Below are positions 7,858 through 16,524 of a stretch of 64,000 bases of DNA, piece by piece. The DNA is from Dickeya zeae NCPPB 2538 (GTDB lineage: Bacteria; Pseudomonadota; Gammaproteobacteria; Enterobacterales; Enterobacteriaceae), in NCBI RefSeq assembly GCF_000406165.1, contig NZ_CM001977.1, forward strand, positions 3,113,064-3,177,063, written 5' to 3'. Below the pieces are notes generated by a model. The model ran no database searches. It was given only the letters and a program-made list of their open reading frames with translations, and had not been told where the DNA came from. Positions within the stretch are counted from its first letter, which is position 1. Each line of letters opens with the position of its first letter. The translations under genes and the position numbers were made by a program.

Positions 7858-8622
7858 TCAGGCTGCGCGCAAACCGATAAAACCATAAGACTGAGACGGC
7901 CCGGTGACCGCGTCAGCACCGGCCTGTTTCAGGGTTTCCAGCACGTCCTCACCGGAAACATGGAACTGCCACGCACGGCCCGGCGCGGCGTCGGCATGTT
8001 CTTTGGCGGTAAACTGCCCGGCCAACTCCAGCGCCGACAGAAAAGCCGTCATATCCGGCAGGTATGCCGTGAAACCATCGCCTTTCAGCGCACTGGTGGC
8101 GATCCCCAGCCAGTGGCAAATTGATGCTTTGATATGGATATCATCCCGATCCGCCTGACGGGAGCGTTCGATCAACGCCTCGGTTTCACGGTCCACCAGC
8201 CGGTCTGAAACAATCAACGCGTCACCGTGTTGCCAGGCCTCGGGCGGGCAATCCTTGTTAACCTGTCGCAGTGGAATATGCGGGTTAATCTCCATCGGGT
8301 AAATCTGGCACACCAGCGGGCGGCGCGCATAGATTCGACAACGTAAATCGTCGTCCAGATGCCGACACGGGCCAGGACTGTAAGCCGCAAAGGTGATAGC
8401 AATAAATGCCCGTGTCTCACCACTTATCACATCACAAGAGCGCGACTGGGCATGCTGTCGCTGCTCTGGTGGGATACCAATACCATTTTGCAGAAATCCC
8501 TCCACCAACACGATGATTTGGCCACCGTCTGATGCCCATTCTTTCGCCTCAGTCAGAGTCAGGGGAACATGATGGCCCATGCAGCATTTGCCGCATCCTA
8601 CACAGGAAAACGTTGTATTCAT
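7858..8622 (-). CDS. YkgJ-family cysteine-cluster protein
   Basis: The 254-residue cytoplasmic protein carries an N-terminal cluster CVGCGKCC (Cys7, 10, 13, 14) and a second group (GPCRHL, LRCRIY, LVCQIYP), the hallmark of YkgJ-type putative zinc- or iron-sulfur-binding proteins. It has an extra C-terminal region of about 110 residues beyond the cysteine core. The family function is unknown. The ATG at 8622 is preferred because it puts the cysteine cluster at the N-terminus; its ribosome site is weak. The gene is divergent from hutC and lies between the first ABC operon and the repressor, so a role in hut metabolism or metal supply to hut enzymes is possible but unproven. Confidence 0.75.
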   Translation of the reverse strand: MNTTFSCVGCGKCCMGHHVPLTLTEAKEWASDGGQIIVLVEGFLQNGIGIPPEQRQHAQSRSCDVISGETRAFIAITFAAYSPGPCRHLDDDLRCRIYARRPLVCQIYPMEINPHIPLRQVNKDCPPEAWQHGDALIVSDRLVDRETEALIERSRQADRDDIHIKASICHWLGIATSALKGDGFTAYLPDMTAFLSALELAGQFTAKEHADAAPGRAWQFHVSGEDVLETLKQAGADAVTGPSQSYGFIGLRAA

Positions 8623-8819
8623 CGATGATCGACTCTTAATTGACACCACATGCACAAATCAGGAACAAGCCCGACAAGATGGAAGACGTCACCTGAACGC
8701 CATCAAAACGTCAAGGTTTCGTAAAGATATCGTCAGAATAACGATAAGGATCGATCTTTTGATAAATTTACAAAATGCGGTGGGCTGGCAGTGCGATGAA
8801 AACTGCCTCGAATCACAGG

Positions 8820-8832
8820 TTGTCTATACAGG
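8820..8832 (+). promoter_or_regulatory. HutC-type operator before hutC
   Basis: TTGTCTATACAGG (core TGTCTATACA at 8821-8830) lies about 57 bases upstream of the hutC start codon in the region divergent to the YkgJ-like gene. It suggests autoregulation of hutC. Confidence 0.7.
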
Positions 8833-8886
8833 ACTGGGCGTTGTTCGTTACACTGCCATTATCTGTCGCCTTTTGAGGATAACGCC

Positions 8887-9636
8887 TTGACCGACCAGCA
8901 AACCGCGTCCCAACTTGCCGCGGCCATGAGTGATACCCCGGCCCCCATCTACCAGCGGGTAAAGCAAGCCATCATCAACCAGATTCGCAGCGGAGCCTGG
9001 CAATCACACCAACGTGTGCCGTCGGAAAGTGAGCTGGTCAACGAATTGGGCGTGAGCCGTATGACCATCAACCGGGCCTTACGGGAACTGACCAGCGAAG
9101 GTTTTCTGGTGCGAATGCAAGGGGTGGGAACCTTTGTGGCGGAGCAGAAAGCCCATACCGCGATGCTGGAAGTTCACAACATCGCCGATGAAATTGCCGC
9201 ACGCGGTCATCGCCACAGCAGCCAGGTACTGGTGCTGGAACGTCTCAGTGCCGACAGCGATCAGGCCGCACAGCTGGATATCGCGCCTGGGCAGCCACTG
9301 TTTCATTCGCAAATTGTGCACTATGAAAACGGCGTGCCGGTACAGTTGGAGATCCGCTACGTGAACCCCCAGGTGGCACCGGATTATCTGCAACAGGACT
9401 TTACCGTTGTCACGCCACACAGTTACCTGAGCCGTGTGGCACCACTGACCGCCGGTGAGCACCGGGTTGAAGCGGTTGCCGCTGAACCACGCCAGCGCGA
9501 GCTACTGGCGCTGGACAAACAGGAACCCTGCCTGCTGATCCGCCGCCGGACCTGGCACGGCTCGCGAGTCGTTACCTCGGCGCGACTGTTTTATCCCGGT
9601 TCCCGTTATCAATTGTTCGGACGGTTCGGCGGCTAA
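8887..9636 (+). CDS. hutC: Histidine utilisation repressor, GntR/UTRA family
   Basis: HutC represses hut operons and is released by urocanate. The protein (249 residues from the TTG at 8887) has an N-terminal GntR winged helix (IYQRVKQAIINQIRSGAW, VPSESELVNELGVSRMTINRALREL, about residues 20-75) and a C-terminal UTRA ligand domain ending YPGSRYQLFGRF. The TTG start has GAGGAT 6 bases upstream; an in-frame ATG at 8926 also leaves the DNA-binding domain intact. It lies inside the hut region and is flanked by the operator it probably recognises. Confidence 0.92.
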   Translation: MTDQQTASQLAAAMSDTPAPIYQRVKQAIINQIRSGAWQSHQRVPSESELVNELGVSRMTINRALRELTSEGFLVRMQGVGTFVAEQKAHTAMLEVHNIADEIAARGHRHSSQVLVLERLSADSDQAAQLDIAPGQPLFHSQIVHYENGVPVQLEIRYVNPQVAPDYLQQDFTVVTPHSYLSRVAPLTAGEHRVEAVAAEPRQRELLALDKQEPCLLIRRRTWHGSRVVTSARLFYPGSRYQLFGRFGG

Positions 9637-9720
9637 GCGCCTGTCCCATTCGGCTATTCTGGTGCCTGCCGCCCACAGGCAGGGAAACGGCACCTTAGTG
9701 TTGAATGGGAATAGACGACA

Positions 9721-9847
9721 TATACCTAAAATAATTCGAGTTGCAGGAAGGCGGCAATCGAGCGAATCCCCAGGAGCTTACACAAGTAAGTGACTGGGGT
9801 GAGTGAGGGCAGCCAACACACCTGCAACTTGAAGTATGAAGGGTATA
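9721..9847. repeat. ERIC (intergenic repeat unit) element
   Basis: This 127-base imperfect palindrome starts TATACC and ends GGGTATA. Its centre matches both classical ERIC primer regions (GAATCCCCAGGAGCTTAC and AAGTAAGTGACTGGGGTGAG). It lies between hutC and the UlaA-like gene. The length is that of a full ERIC unit; I saw no second copy in the window. Confidence 0.93.
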
Positions 9848-10320
9848 GAGAAAAGCAGATGGAAGCGGTCTCGTTGCATCACAAGGGGAGACAAGTTCCA
9901 CATCAATACCGAAACCACCTGCTTTTATTCTGTTTTGCTCTTTTTATGTGCTACCTGTAATAACAGGGTGCACCTGTTAGCGCCACTCACTTATTTCAAT
10001 AAAAAACACTCAGTATTTTTACAAAACTTAAAAGATAATGCAGCCTGAATATGTAATAGCACTAAAACATATCAATTAATTCATCACCGCACTTAACATT
10101 CGCAAAGATATTCATTAACATAAAGCGGATAAACCGTAACGCTTAATTCGCTGCCGACGGTAAAGAAACAAAAAAACAAAATCAACCAAATAATAATTAA
10201 GCGCATAAAAATCATTTAATGCTTTAAATTTATCCACCAATGTGACCGCAGATCAACTTTCACCGATATGAACACCGTTATTTTACCCTGAGTAGAAATT
10301 TATTAATAAAGGGGAATACC
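9848..10320. other. AT-rich intergenic leader before the UlaA-like gene
   Basis: This 473-base stretch has no supportable gene. It becomes strongly AT-rich after about 9960, consistent with a promoter and regulator-binding region for the transporter at 10321. An AAGGGG ribosome site lies just before the GTG start. I could not assign a specific operator. Confidence 0.5.
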
Positions 10321-11637
10321 GTGCTTCAATTTCTGATTGAATTACTCAAAGACGCCGCCATATTGGTGAGTCTTTTCACCATGTTGGGAAATATTATTCA
10401 AAAGAAGAACATCAATGACATCATTACGTCAACAGTGAGAACCTATCTGGGTTTCATCATTCTGTTCGCCAGCGCAGACCTGCTTATCTCGCCAGCATTG
10501 AGTAACTTTTCAAAAATTTTCCTGACCGCATTTCACGTCCAGGGTATCGTCCCCAACAATGAAGTGGTGATTGTTGTTGCGATGGAAAAACTCGGCAAGC
10601 TGTACTCTTCCGCTATTGCTGCCGGGCTTATCGGTGCCATGTTTTTCAATATTGTGCTGGCTAAAATCACGCCACTGAAATATATCGTCCTTTCCGGCCA
10701 TCATGTGTTCTTCATGGTCAGTTGTCTGACTATCATCGCCATGCTGCACGGTATCTCCGTTTCCAGCTCGGCGATACTGGCGACGCTTATTACCGGAGTG
10801 TGGTGTGTTATTTCTCCCGCCTTGCTGGTGCGCTATTGTCGACAAATTGAAAACTGTGATGCGTTGCGACAGTCCGGTGATTTTTCTATCGGCCAATTTG
10901 GTTCCACCAGTTATATGCTGGCTGGCTGGTTGGGCGAAAAATTCGGTAATAAAGACGTCGACGCCGAGAAACTGGCTATTCCGACCAGTATCGGCTTCTT
11001 AAAAGATAAGCAGGTGTCAACCTTCTTTGTTATGTTGCTGTTTTTTGTTATCTCCTCACTGGTTGCCGGTGCCGAACACGTACAGGTCATCGCGGATGCC
11101 AGCCATAAAGATCACAGCCACACCAATATTTTTCTGTTTTTGCTCAAACAAGCTGGGTTATTTTCAGCCGGAGTTTATATGCTGACCCGCGGTGTGCATA
11201 TGTTTATCGAAGAACTGATTCCAGCGTTTAAAGGTATCAGCGATAAAATCATTAAGAAATCCATTCCGGCGATTGAAATTTATTCACTGTTTCCTTATTC
11301 CAACAACGCTGTTTTCATCGGTTTTATCTGCTGCACCATCAGTGGCTTCCTGACCATGATTCTGTTACCGGTATTCGGTTACCCGGCCATGGTTCCCAGC
11401 CTGCTGTTTACCTTTGCCAGTGGCGGCGGCGCAGGCATTATCGGTAATGCTACCGGTGGTATCCGTGGCGCGGTCATCGGTGCGGTGGCTTGCGGCATCA
11501 TCTCTATTGCCGGTTCGGCGTTTATTTTCCAGCCGATCCACGATGCGGGTGTCGATGCACCGACCACCTACTCAACCACCGATTTCACGTTACTGGGCCT
11601 TTCGCTGCATAGCGTGTTGTCACTGTTGAATCGCTAA
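10321..11637 (+). CDS. UlaA/SgaT-like PTS IIC-type membrane transporter (stand-alone)
   Basis: The 438-residue, highly hydrophobic protein has 10-12 membrane segments. It resembles the ascorbate PTS membrane component UlaA in order and motif: TVRTYLGFIIL near the start, VLSGHHVFF (UlaA LTGHIMF), GDFSIGQFGS (UlaA GFSIGHQQQF), LTRGVHMFIEELIPAFKGIS (UlaA TQGVRMFVAELSEAFNGIS). No IIA or IIB gene and no ascorbate-catabolic enzyme lies beside it; instead a CitA/CitB-type two-component system follows. The start is GTG with AAGGGG upstream. It may transport an organic acid without phosphorylation or use a remote IIA/IIB; both are inference. Confidence 0.72.
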   Translation: MLQFLIELLKDAAILVSLFTMLGNIIQKKNINDIITSTVRTYLGFIILFASADLLISPALSNFSKIFLTAFHVQGIVPNNEVVIVVAMEKLGKLYSSAIAAGLIGAMFFNIVLAKITPLKYIVLSGHHVFFMVSCLTIIAMLHGISVSSSAILATLITGVWCVISPALLVRYCRQIENCDALRQSGDFSIGQFGSTSYMLAGWLGEKFGNKDVDAEKLAIPTSIGFLKDKQVSTFFVMLLFFVISSLVAGAEHVQVIADASHKDHSHTNIFLFLLKQAGLFSAGVYMLTRGVHMFIEELIPAFKGISDKIIKKSIPAIEIYSLFPYSNNAVFIGFICCTISGFLTMILLPVFGYPAMVPSLLFTFASGGGAGIIGNATGGIRGAVIGAVACGIISIAGSAFIFQPIHDAGVDAPTTYSTTDFTLLGLSLHSVLSLLNR

Positions 11638-11676
11638 CGCGTTACCGCGACCTGCGTTATCACCAGAAACATTGAT

Positions 11677-11710
11677 GCGGCCTGAAGCAATCAGGCCGCT
11701 TGTCTGTTTA
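11677..11710 (+). terminator. Intrinsic terminator after the UlaA-like gene
   Basis: A perfect 9-base stem GCGGCCTGA / TCAGGCCGC with a 5-base loop is followed by TTGTCTGTTT. It lies 40 bases after the stop codon and separates the transporter from the kinase gene. Confidence 0.75.
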
Positions 11711-11829
11711 AATAGCCCTACTCGCTCCTGTTTCCCGAGGCTCGCAAGCCATCAGATAGCTTACCCAGACGGCACGACAGGATGCGGCGGTCGTTATCTT
11801 TTGTACAACCATCACTGACGGAATACACC

Positions 11830-13443
11830 ATGTCAGAGGCCATCACCAGCCGCGGCGAGCCAAGCAGCTCTTATAAGTATCAGATAATACTTTATTATTT
11901 CATCACATCGCTGGCCGTGGTGGTGGTGACCGGCTGCGCGGTTTTTCTCGTTATCAGTCATCTGCTGTATAACGACGTAGCGGATAAATCCAAGAATCTG
12001 GCGCTTATCCTCTCGCAGGACACGGCACTCAAGCAGGCGGTCCAGCATCGGGATCTGGCGATGTTGCGTAATCTTATCGATCAACGCTACGCGCGCAGTG
12101 ATGCGGATTTTATTGTCATCAGCGACCCGGATAACATCCGCCTCTACCATCCGGATCCGGCGCAGGTGAACCGGGTCATCAACGATAGCGGTAATATTGA
12201 ACTGCTACGCACCGGAAAAAGCTACACGGTCAACAATACCGGTTATTCTGGTGCCTCGGTCAAAACCCGCGCTCCGTTGCTGCTCGACGGTAAATTCATC
12301 GGCTATGTCTCGGTTGGGTATACGGAAGCGCACCGCCAGATCCTGCTGGAGGATTACTTCTCGCCATTCCTCGGCTTGCTGGTCGCCGTCTTTATCCTGA
12401 TTTTACTCGGCGGCGTCTTTTCCTATCGCTTGCTGAAAAAACAGATGTCCGGCCTGACGCCGGAGATGATCAATTATAGATACCAGGTACGCCGGGCCAT
12501 TCTGCACGCCATTTACGATGGCGTAATCGCCGTCAGCCCGGAAGGCCGCATCATCGCCATCAATAACGCGGCCAAAAAGATGCTCGCGATCGACCATCCC
12601 AACAGTCCGCTGACCGGACACAGCATTACCGATTATGTCGTCCCGGCTGATTTCTTTTTATCCAGCGAACGTCAGGAATGCCATGATGTGGACGTGACCT
12701 TCAACGGCTCGACGTTTATCGCCAACCGCGCCATCATCCTCAACCAGCAGGATGAGTTTGCCGGTTTTGTCATCAGCCTGCGGGAAAGAACCAACGAAAC
12801 GTTGATGACCAAACAGGTCAATCACATCAAACACGAAAGCGAAGAGCTGCGGGTTATCAGCCACGAATTCAAAAACCGGCTGGCGGTTATCTACGGCCTG
12901 CTCCAGTTAGGGGAATATGAGCGAGTCAGCCAGTATGTTGCGCAGGAAAACGCTCATCAACAGCAGCTTTACGACGCCATCATCCAGTCTTTCCACTGCC
13001 CCTGTGTTGCCGGGTTGATACTCGGTAAACTGGGACGGGCGAGCGAACTGGGCATCGACCTGCAGATTGACCCGCTCTCTTGTTACACTGGAACGGATGC
13101 ACCGCTGAGCGCCGAGGAAATGGCCTGTATCATTGGCAACCTGCTGGATAACGCGCTGGAAGCCACGGTGAAAATGCCCGCCCATGCGCAATCGGTCGAA
13201 CTTTATCTCAATGACAGCAGTGATGAAATCGTCTTATCGGTGCAGGATAACGGCCCAGGGCTCGGTCAGGTGGCGATAGAAGAGCTATTTATGAAAGGCA
13301 CGACCAGCAAATCAGGACGCCATCATGGTGTCGGTTTGTATCTGGTGCAGTCGCTGGTACAAAAGGCACAGGGCGTTTGTCTGGTTGATACAGACGGCGA
13401 TAACGACGGCGCGGTATTTTCCGTTTATATACCCAAAGTTTAA
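11830..13443 (+). CDS. CitA/DcuS-family sensor histidine kinase
   Basis: The 537-residue inner-membrane kinase has membrane segment 1 at about residues 18-43, a periplasmic PAS-like sensor domain (about 45-175), membrane segment 2 (about 178-200) and a cytoplasmic PAS domain from about 220. A dimerisation helix follows with the phospho-acceptor ISHEFKNRLAVIYGLLQLGEYE, of SpoOB-like CitA/DcuS type. The ATPase domain shows NLLDNALEA, DNGPGLG and GVGLYLV. The family senses citrate or C4-dicarboxylates through the periplasmic domain. It is followed 23 bases later by its response regulator and preceded by a transporter, the usual layout of carboxylate-sensing systems. The ATG at 11830 was preferred because it leaves a normal short cytoplasmic N-terminus. 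Confidence 0.88.
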   Translation: MSEAITSRGEPSSSYKYQIILYYFITSLAVVVVTGCAVFLVISHLLYNDVADKSKNLALILSQDTALKQAVQHRDLAMLRNLIDQRYARSDADFIVISDPDNIRLYHPDPAQVNRVINDSGNIELLRTGKSYTVNNTGYSGASVKTRAPLLLDGKFIGYVSVGYTEAHRQILLEDYFSPFLGLLVAVFILILLGGVFSYRLLKKQMSGLTPEMINYRYQVRRAILHAIYDGVIAVSPEGRIIAINNAAKKMLAIDHPNSPLTGHSITDYVVPADFFLSSERQECHDVDVTFNGSTFIANRAIILNQQDEFAGFVISLRERTNETLMTKQVNHIKHESEELRVISHEFKNRLAVIYGLLQLGEYERVSQYVAQENAHQQQLYDAIIQSFHCPCVAGLILGKLGRASELGIDLQIDPLSCYTGTDAPLSAEEMACIIGNLLDNALEATVKMPAHAQSVELYLNDSSDEIVLSVQDNGPGLGQVAIEELFMKGTTSKSGRHHGVGLYLVQSLVQKAQGVCLVDTDGDNDGAVFSVYIPKV

Positions 13444-13466
13444 CCGATAGTTAGAAGATTAACGCT

Positions 13467-14159
13467 ATGGCAAACACAATCAGCGTCTTTTTGGTTGAGG
13501 ACAATCACGACATGGCTTTCTTTATTGAAAGCTTCATCAGGAAACACCCTGAATTCCTGCTATTAGGCAGCGCAGACACGCTGGCAGATGCCCGAATAGC
13601 CATCGCTGCCCAAAAACCCGACCTCGTGATGCTGGATAACTACCTGCCCGATGGCACCGGCATCGACATGATGAAGCATCTGCGTGCCACCCAACCGGAG
13701 GTCGACGTCATTTTTATTACCGCGGCCAACGACATCGAGACGATCAAAGCAGCAATACGGCACGGTGCCAGTGATTATCTGGTCAAACCGTTCATACTGG
13801 AGCGGCTGGAAGAAGCGCTGAAAAACTACCTGATGTTCAACAGAAAAGTCGCCCAGAAATCACATCTGCAACAAGACGAGATCGACCGGGTCATACGTCA
13901 GAGCATTCCACATCATGTGCCTGCCGGGTTTACCTACCCAAAAGGTATCGACGAGTTGACACTCAATCAGGTACGGGCGGCGTTTTCCGGCGAGCACACG
14001 CAGCACACCGCCGACAGCCTGAGCGATATGATTGGCATCAGTAAATCTACCGCCCGGCGCTATCTGGAATACTGTAAGAACATTAAATTGCTGGAAGCCC
14101 ACATTCAGCACGGCACCGTCGGGCGGCCTCAACGTTTTTACCGACTGGCGTTCAATTAA
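13467..14159 (+). CDS. CitB/DcuR-family response regulator
   Basis: The 230-residue protein has a receiver domain with the acidic pair EDN near residue 11, phospho-acceptor Asp57 in LVMLDNYLPDGTG and the conserved lysine in DYLVKPF. A C-terminal helix-turn-helix follows (SDMIGISKSTARRYLEYC) and ends GRPQRFYRL, as in CitB and DcuR. It is co-transcribed with the kinase at 11830 and most probably activates the UlaA-like transporter gene. Its 3' end converges on the lyase gene with only 27 bases between stops. Confidence 0.88.
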   Translation: MANTISVFLVEDNHDMAFFIESFIRKHPEFLLLGSADTLADARIAIAAQKPDLVMLDNYLPDGTGIDMMKHLRATQPEVDVIFITAANDIETIKAAIRHGASDYLVKPFILERLEEALKNYLMFNRKVAQKSHLQQDEIDRVIRQSIPHHVPAGFTYPKGIDELTLNQVRAAFSGEHTQHTADSLSDMIGISKSTARRYLEYCKNIKLLEAHIQHGTVGRPQRFYRLAFN

Positions 14160-14186
14160 CACCCGAACCCCGGTTACGGTTCGCCG

Positions 14187-15731
14187 TTATCCACGTGTTT
14201 CTGAAACGTCCTGCCTGTTCGGGTAGGGCAATTCATCCCAGTCAGGATCCTGATGCCGTAACACGGCTACTGCACGGGCGATATCCGGTGCCAGCCATCG
14301 ATCCTCCTGCCAGACCCCAACCTGTTGGCGCAGCAACTGCCAGGCCCGTTGTGTTCCCACACCGGCGTTATCCGGGCCGAGGAAATCCAACGCCTGTGCC
14401 GCCAGCAGGTATTCAATAGCCAGCACATGCCAGACGTTCTCAGTCAGCTTCAGCAACTTGAGCGCCGCCGGGGTCCCCATACTCAAATGGTCTTCCTGCA
14501 AGCCGGAAGTGACAAAGTTATCGACCACCGCAGGCTGGGCCAATAAGCGGTTCTCACCACAGAGTGAAGCGGCCACATACTGAGCGATCATCATGCCGGA
14601 ATTTACCCCCGGCTGGGCGACCAAAAAGGGGGGTAACCCGCTCACCAGTGGGTTGATCAGCCGGTCCAGCCGACGCTCCGCCACGCTCGCCAGTTCGCAT
14701 AACGCCAACGCCAGACTGTCTGCCGCCAGTGCCACCGCTTCGCCGTGCGGGTTGGCCTGCGATATCACCCGCCACTGCTCCGGCGTGCCCAGCACCAGTG
14801 GATTATCGGTCGCGGCATTGAGTTCCATCTCAATGCGCTGCACCGACGCGGTAAATTGATCGCGGCAGGCACCATGAATTTGCGGAATGGATCGCAGGCT
14901 CAGTGCGTCCTGCGTCCGGATGCCTTCGCTCTGGGCGATAATCTGGCTCCCAGCCAACAGGGCACGCAGGCGCTGCCCGACTCGTTGGATGCCTGCACTC
15001 GGTTTTAATGCCAGCACTTCAGGGTCAAATGCCACGATCTGCCCACGCAACGCCTCAAAGCTCATTGCACCAGTCACATCCGCCCAGTCCAGTTGACGCG
15101 CCGCATCATCCAACGCCAGACAGGCCAGCCCGGTCATGCACGGCGTGCCGTTGACCAGCGACAGCCCGTCTTTCGCGCCCAGCGTCACAGGTGCCACACC
15201 AATACGTTGCAACACCTGCGATGCTGGCAATACCTGACCTTGCCACTCCACCTCACCGACGCCAATCAACGCCAGCCCGATATGTGCCATATGAGTGAGA
15301 TAACCCACCGAGCCTTGCGATGGCACGCAGGGTGTGACGCCCTGATTGAGCAACGCCAGCAGTGCCCGCACGATATCCGGCTGAATTCCCGACTTGCCGT
15401 GACTGTAATTGGCTATCGCCGCACACAGAATGGCCCGGGTCTGCTCGACAGGCAGCCGCGGCCCGACGCCACAGGCGTGACTGAGCAAGGTATTGCGCGA
15501 CAGTCGCGCCAGATCCGCCACCGGTAAGGTGACGTTACATAACGCGCCCAGACCGGTATTCACGCCATAGGCTAGCGTTTCGCTGTCCACAATCTGTTCG
15601 ACGATACGCCGTGATTGGCTCATACGCTGCCAGGCCGCCTCACTCAGGCTAAGCGGTGCGCCATGGCGCGCCACCTGCACCAGTTCACGCCATGTTAGTG
15701 GTGCATCGCCCCAACAAATCTCGGTAACCAT
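14187..15731 (-). CDS. Histidine ammonia-lyase homologue lacking the MIO triplet
   Basis: This 514-residue protein is a full-length member of the aromatic amino-acid lyase family. Conserved catalytic positions are Tyr55 (AYGVNTGLG), His85 (LSHACGVG), Asn194 (LVNGT), Gln274 and Arg280 (QDALSLR) and Glu413 (QEDHLSM). The MIO-forming Ala-Ser-Gly is missing: GSVG (140-143) runs straight into YLTHMAH where HutH has ASG then DLAPLAH, an exact three-residue deletion. The tyrosine of QDPYS is Leu277 and the phenylalanine of GGNFH is Pro328. The frame is clean, so it is not a decayed gene. It starts 10 bases after an ABC ATPase stop with AAGGGGA upstream. It may be a MIO-independent lyase or aminomutase, a binding protein or a regulator; the reaction is unknown. 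Confidence 0.9.
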   Translation of the reverse strand: MVTEICWGDAPLTWRELVQVARHGAPLSLSEAAWQRMSQSRRIVEQIVDSETLAYGVNTGLGALCNVTLPVADLARLSRNTLLSHACGVGPRLPVEQTRAILCAAIANYSHGKSGIQPDIVRALLALLNQGVTPCVPSQGSVGYLTHMAHIGLALIGVGEVEWQGQVLPASQVLQRIGVAPVTLGAKDGLSLVNGTPCMTGLACLALDDAARQLDWADVTGAMSFEALRGQIVAFDPEVLALKPSAGIQRVGQRLRALLAGSQIIAQSEGIRTQDALSLRSIPQIHGACRDQFTASVQRIEMELNAATDNPLVLGTPEQWRVISQANPHGEAVALAADSLALALCELASVAERRLDRLINPLVSGLPPFLVAQPGVNSGMMIAQYVAASLCGENRLLAQPAVVDNFVTSGLQEDHLSMGTPAALKLLKLTENVWHVLAIEYLLAAQALDFLGPDNAGVGTQRAWQLLRQQVGVWQEDRWLAPDIARAVAVLRHQDPDWDELPYPNRQDVSETRG

Positions 15732-15741
15732 AGTGTTCCCC

Positions 15742-16524
15742 TTACACGGTCTGGTGACTGGCGATAAATTGCTGAAAACGCGCCGAGCTTTCGCCACCGA
15801 ACATGGCGTCTGGCGCACCTTCACAGTCAATCCGCCCCTGATGCATGAACACCACCCGGCTGGAGACATGGCGGGCAAACCCCATTTCATGGGTCACCAC
15901 CAGCATGGTACGCCCCTCTTCGGCCAGCCCGCGCATCACCTTCAGCACGTCGCCGACCAGTTCCGGATCCAGCGCCGAGGTCGGCTCATCAAACAGCATC
16001 ACCTCTGGCTCCATCGACAACGCCCTGGCAATTGCCACCCGCTGCTGCTGGCCTCCGGACAGTTGCGCTGGATAAAAGTGCCGCCGCTCATACAGCCCGA
16101 CCTTCGCCAGTAACGCCTCAGCCTGCTCGACACAATCGGTGCGCGAGCGCCCGAGAATATGCAATGGCCCTTCGATGACGTTTTGCAGCACCGTCATATG
16201 GCTCCACAAATTGAAATTCTGGAACACCATTCCCAATCGGGCACGCAGCCGCTCCACCTGACGCCTGTCAGCCGCGACCTGATGGCCGAGCTTGTGACGC
16301 TTCATCAGGATCATTTCACCGCTGACCGCGACCGTGCCGTCATCTGGCGTTTCCAGCAGGTTGATGCAACGCAAAAAGGTACTCTTGCCCGATCCACTGG
16401 CACCCAACAGCGAAATCACCTCGCCTTTGCGTGCATCCAGCGAGATACCTTTGAGCACCTCAAGCGCACCGAATGACTTGCGGATATCGATCATCGATAA
16501 GGTAATGGGGGCGGTTTTATTCAT
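15742..16524 (-). CDS. Polar amino-acid ABC transporter ATPase (HisP/GlnQ type)
   Basis: The 260-residue ATPase has Walker A GASGSGKST, a HisP-like insertion after the first strand (MILMKRHKLGHQVAADRRQVERLRARLGMVFQ), signature LSGGQQQRVAIARAL, Walker B VMLFDEPTSALDPE and switch region VTHEMGFA. It energises import of a polar amino acid at the inner membrane. The ATG at 16524 with GGGAG upstream is the likely start and overlaps the preceding permease by 8 bases. It is fourth in a five-gene operon (binding protein, two permeases, ATPase, MIO-less lyase). The HisP-type sequence and the hut context favour histidine or a derivative as cargo. Confidence 0.92.
   Translation of the reverse strand: MNKTAPITLSMIDIRKSFGALEVLKGISLDARKGEVISLLGASGSGKSTFLRCINLLETPDDGTVAVSGEMILMKRHKLGHQVAADRRQVERLRARLGMVFQNFNLWSHMTVLQNVIEGPLHILGRSRTDCVEQAEALLAKVGLYERRHFYPAQLSGGQQQRVAIARALSMEPEVMLFDEPTSALDPELVGDVLKVMRGLAEEGRTMLVVTHEMGFARHVSSRVVFMHQGRIDCEGAPDAMFGGESSARFQQFIASHQTV

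Noticed and set aside
9836..10048. 70-codon open frame after the ERIC element
   Set aside because: It begins inside the ERIC element, has no ribosome site and resembles no family.
14187..15731. The lyase homologue read as a pseudogene or frameshift artefact
   Set aside because: The frame is continuous, the loss is exactly three codons, most catalytic residues are kept, the gene has a good ribosome site and it is tightly packed in an operon.
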